This document shows, in pieces, positions 4,929 to 5,778 of a DNA stretch of 5,778 nucleotides. The notes beneath the pieces were generated by a model. The model searched no databases and was not told where the DNA came from. It saw only the letters and a list, made by a program, of their open reading frames with translations. A program made the position numbers and the translations under genes. The stretch's first letter is position 1; each line of letters opens with the position of its first letter. This stretch comes from Bacillota bacterium (GTDB lineage Bacteria; Bacillota; Dehalobacteriia; UBA4068), in the NCBI GenBank assembly GCA_030528765.1, contig JAUMYD010000123.1:1-5778 (forward strand), read 5' to 3'.

Positions 4929-5778
4929 TCTATTTGGATAATGCGGCAGGCAGCTCTCCCAAAGCTCCCGGCCTGGGGAAGACTATTGCACAGGCGCTTG
5001 ACTGCGGAGCCGCAAATATCAACCGGGCTGTGAACGCCGCAGCTGCCCATATGGAAATTGATATTATCGGGATCCGTGAGCGGATCGCCGCCTTTTTTGC
5101 CTGCCCGGATCCCCGTTATCTGATCTTTACTTCCGGCGTGACCATGAGCCTGAATATGATCATAAAGGGTTTGCTGCTCCCGGGGGATCATTTGCTGATC
5201 AGCGGCATGGAGCATAATGCGGTTTGGCGGCCGGCCCGGCAGATGCAGGCAGCTGGAGTGGCGCTGGATGTGGCACCCTGTGATGTGCAGGGACGCCTGA
5301 AGCTGGAGGATCTGGAAAAGCTGTTTCGTCCGGAGACAAAGCTGATGCTGCTTTGCCATGCCTCCAATGTTTGCGGCACCATCCAGGATGCGGCTGCTGT
5401 GGCGAAGCTCTGCCATGCCCATGGTGTGCCTCTGGTGCTGGATTGTGCCCAGACGGCGGGGCATATCCCCCTGGATATGCAGGCTTTGGGCGTGGATGCG
5501 ATTTGCTTTACCGGACATAAGGGTCTGCTGGGCCCTCAGGGCAGCGGCGGGATCGCCTTTCTTCCGGAGTTGGCAGAGCGCATCGAGCCCCTGATCGCCG
5601 GAGGCACGGGGAGTCGTTCGGATTCCGGGGATATGCCGCCTTTTTTTCCGGATCATCTGGAAGCCGGAACCATGAATATCCCCGGCATCCTGGGGCTGGG
5701 GCACAGCCTTTCCTTTGTGCAGGCCCAGGGCCTGGAAAGTCTTTTCCGGCATGAAATGGAGCTGACACGGTTGCTGCT
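4925..5778 (+). CDS. Class V PLP-dependent aminotransferase, cysteine-desulfurase-like (3' end outside window)
   Basis: 284 codons are present and the frame runs off the right edge; family members are about 380 residues. ATG 4925 has AGGAG at 4914-4918, 6 bases upstream, and begins with the family-typical MIYLDNAAG. Visible features are: TSGVTMSLN (69-77) for cofactor phosphate, EHNAV with ring-stacking His97, ASNVCGTIQ (146-154), LDCAQTAG (172-179) with Asp173 and Gln176, the Schiff-base lysine Lys199 in FTGHKGLLGPQGSGG, GGTGSRS (226-232) and EAGTMN (246-251). This pattern fits the TIGR01977 (EF2568-like) branch of NifS/Csd/SufS-related enzymes, cytoplasmic dimers that remove sulfur or selenium from cysteine or selenocysteine. 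The cysteine that would accept the sulfur lies beyond the window, so desulfurase activity is unproven; a lyase or transaminase is possible. It follows the importer by 226 bases. Confidence 0.88.
   Translation, partial: MIYLDNAAGSSPKAPGLGKTIAQALDCGAANINRAVNAAAAHMEIDIIGIRERIAAFFACPDPRYLIFTSGVTMSLNMIIKGLLLPGDHLLISGMEHNAVWRPARQMQAAGVALDVAPCDVQGRLKLEDLEKLFRPETKLMLLCHASNVCGTIQDAAAVAKLCHAHGVPLVLDCAQTAGHIPLDMQALGVDAICFTGHKGLLGPQGSGGIAFLPELAERIEPLIAGGTGSRSDSGDMPPFFPDHLEAGTMNIPGILGLGHSLSFVQAQGLESLFRHEMELTRLL

Noticed and set aside
4817..5752. 311-residue minus-strand open frame opposite the PLP enzyme
   Set aside because: The + strand frame contains all PLP-enzyme motifs including Lys199 and a good ribosome site; the minus frame shows none.

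Overview
The window looks like chromosomal DNA from a Gram-positive anaerobe of the Clostridia (a gut Lachnospiraceae or Oscillospiraceae type is my best guess). The reasons are strong AGGAGG-type ribosome binding sites in front of most genes, tight gene spacing, a lipoprotein-type solute-binding protein, and G3E GTPase and class V aminotransferase relatives of the kind common in Clostridia. The species cannot be fixed from the sequence alone. All supported genes lie on the + strand. I see no tRNA, rRNA, CRISPR array, insertion sequence or phage gene.

Layout. Positions 1-1479 hold a metal-handling G3E GTPase module. It contains the C-terminal end of a His-rich CobW-type protein (cut by the window edge), a second G3E-like GTPase that starts one base after the first stops, and a 51-residue two-helix membrane protein. 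The second GTPase has lost the CxCC metal motif but carries a Cys-rich C-terminal domain resembling DUF1980/TIGR03943 (YcgQ). Positions 1480-1920 are a 441-base spacer with only doubtful small ORFs. It ends in a 14-bp hairpin whose 3' arm contains the Shine-Dalgarno sequence of the next gene.

Positions 1921-4698 encode a complete NitT/TauT/thiamine-precursor-type ABC importer: binding lipoprotein, ATPase and permease. A strong intrinsic terminator, followed by a possible promoter, separates the binding-protein gene from the ATPase gene. The ATPase and permease genes overlap. Positions 4925-5778 are the first 284 codons of a class V PLP enzyme of the cysteine-desulfurase-like group (resembling the TIGR01977/EF2568 family), cut by the right edge.

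How the parts may work together. The importer is self-contained: a lipid-anchored receptor made in excess over its membrane partners is consistent with the internal terminator. Its substrate is unknown; the family takes up sulfonates, nitrate, and thiamine or riboflavin precursors. The PLP enzyme behind it suggests sulfur or selenium chemistry, but the 226-base gap means this link is inferred. The upstream GTPase module probably serves metal (zinc or cobalt-type) homeostasis and may be a separate operon. The most interesting signals are the ribosome-site-sequestering hairpin before the binding protein and the GTPase fused to a DUF1980-like domain. No wholly new system is demonstrated here.
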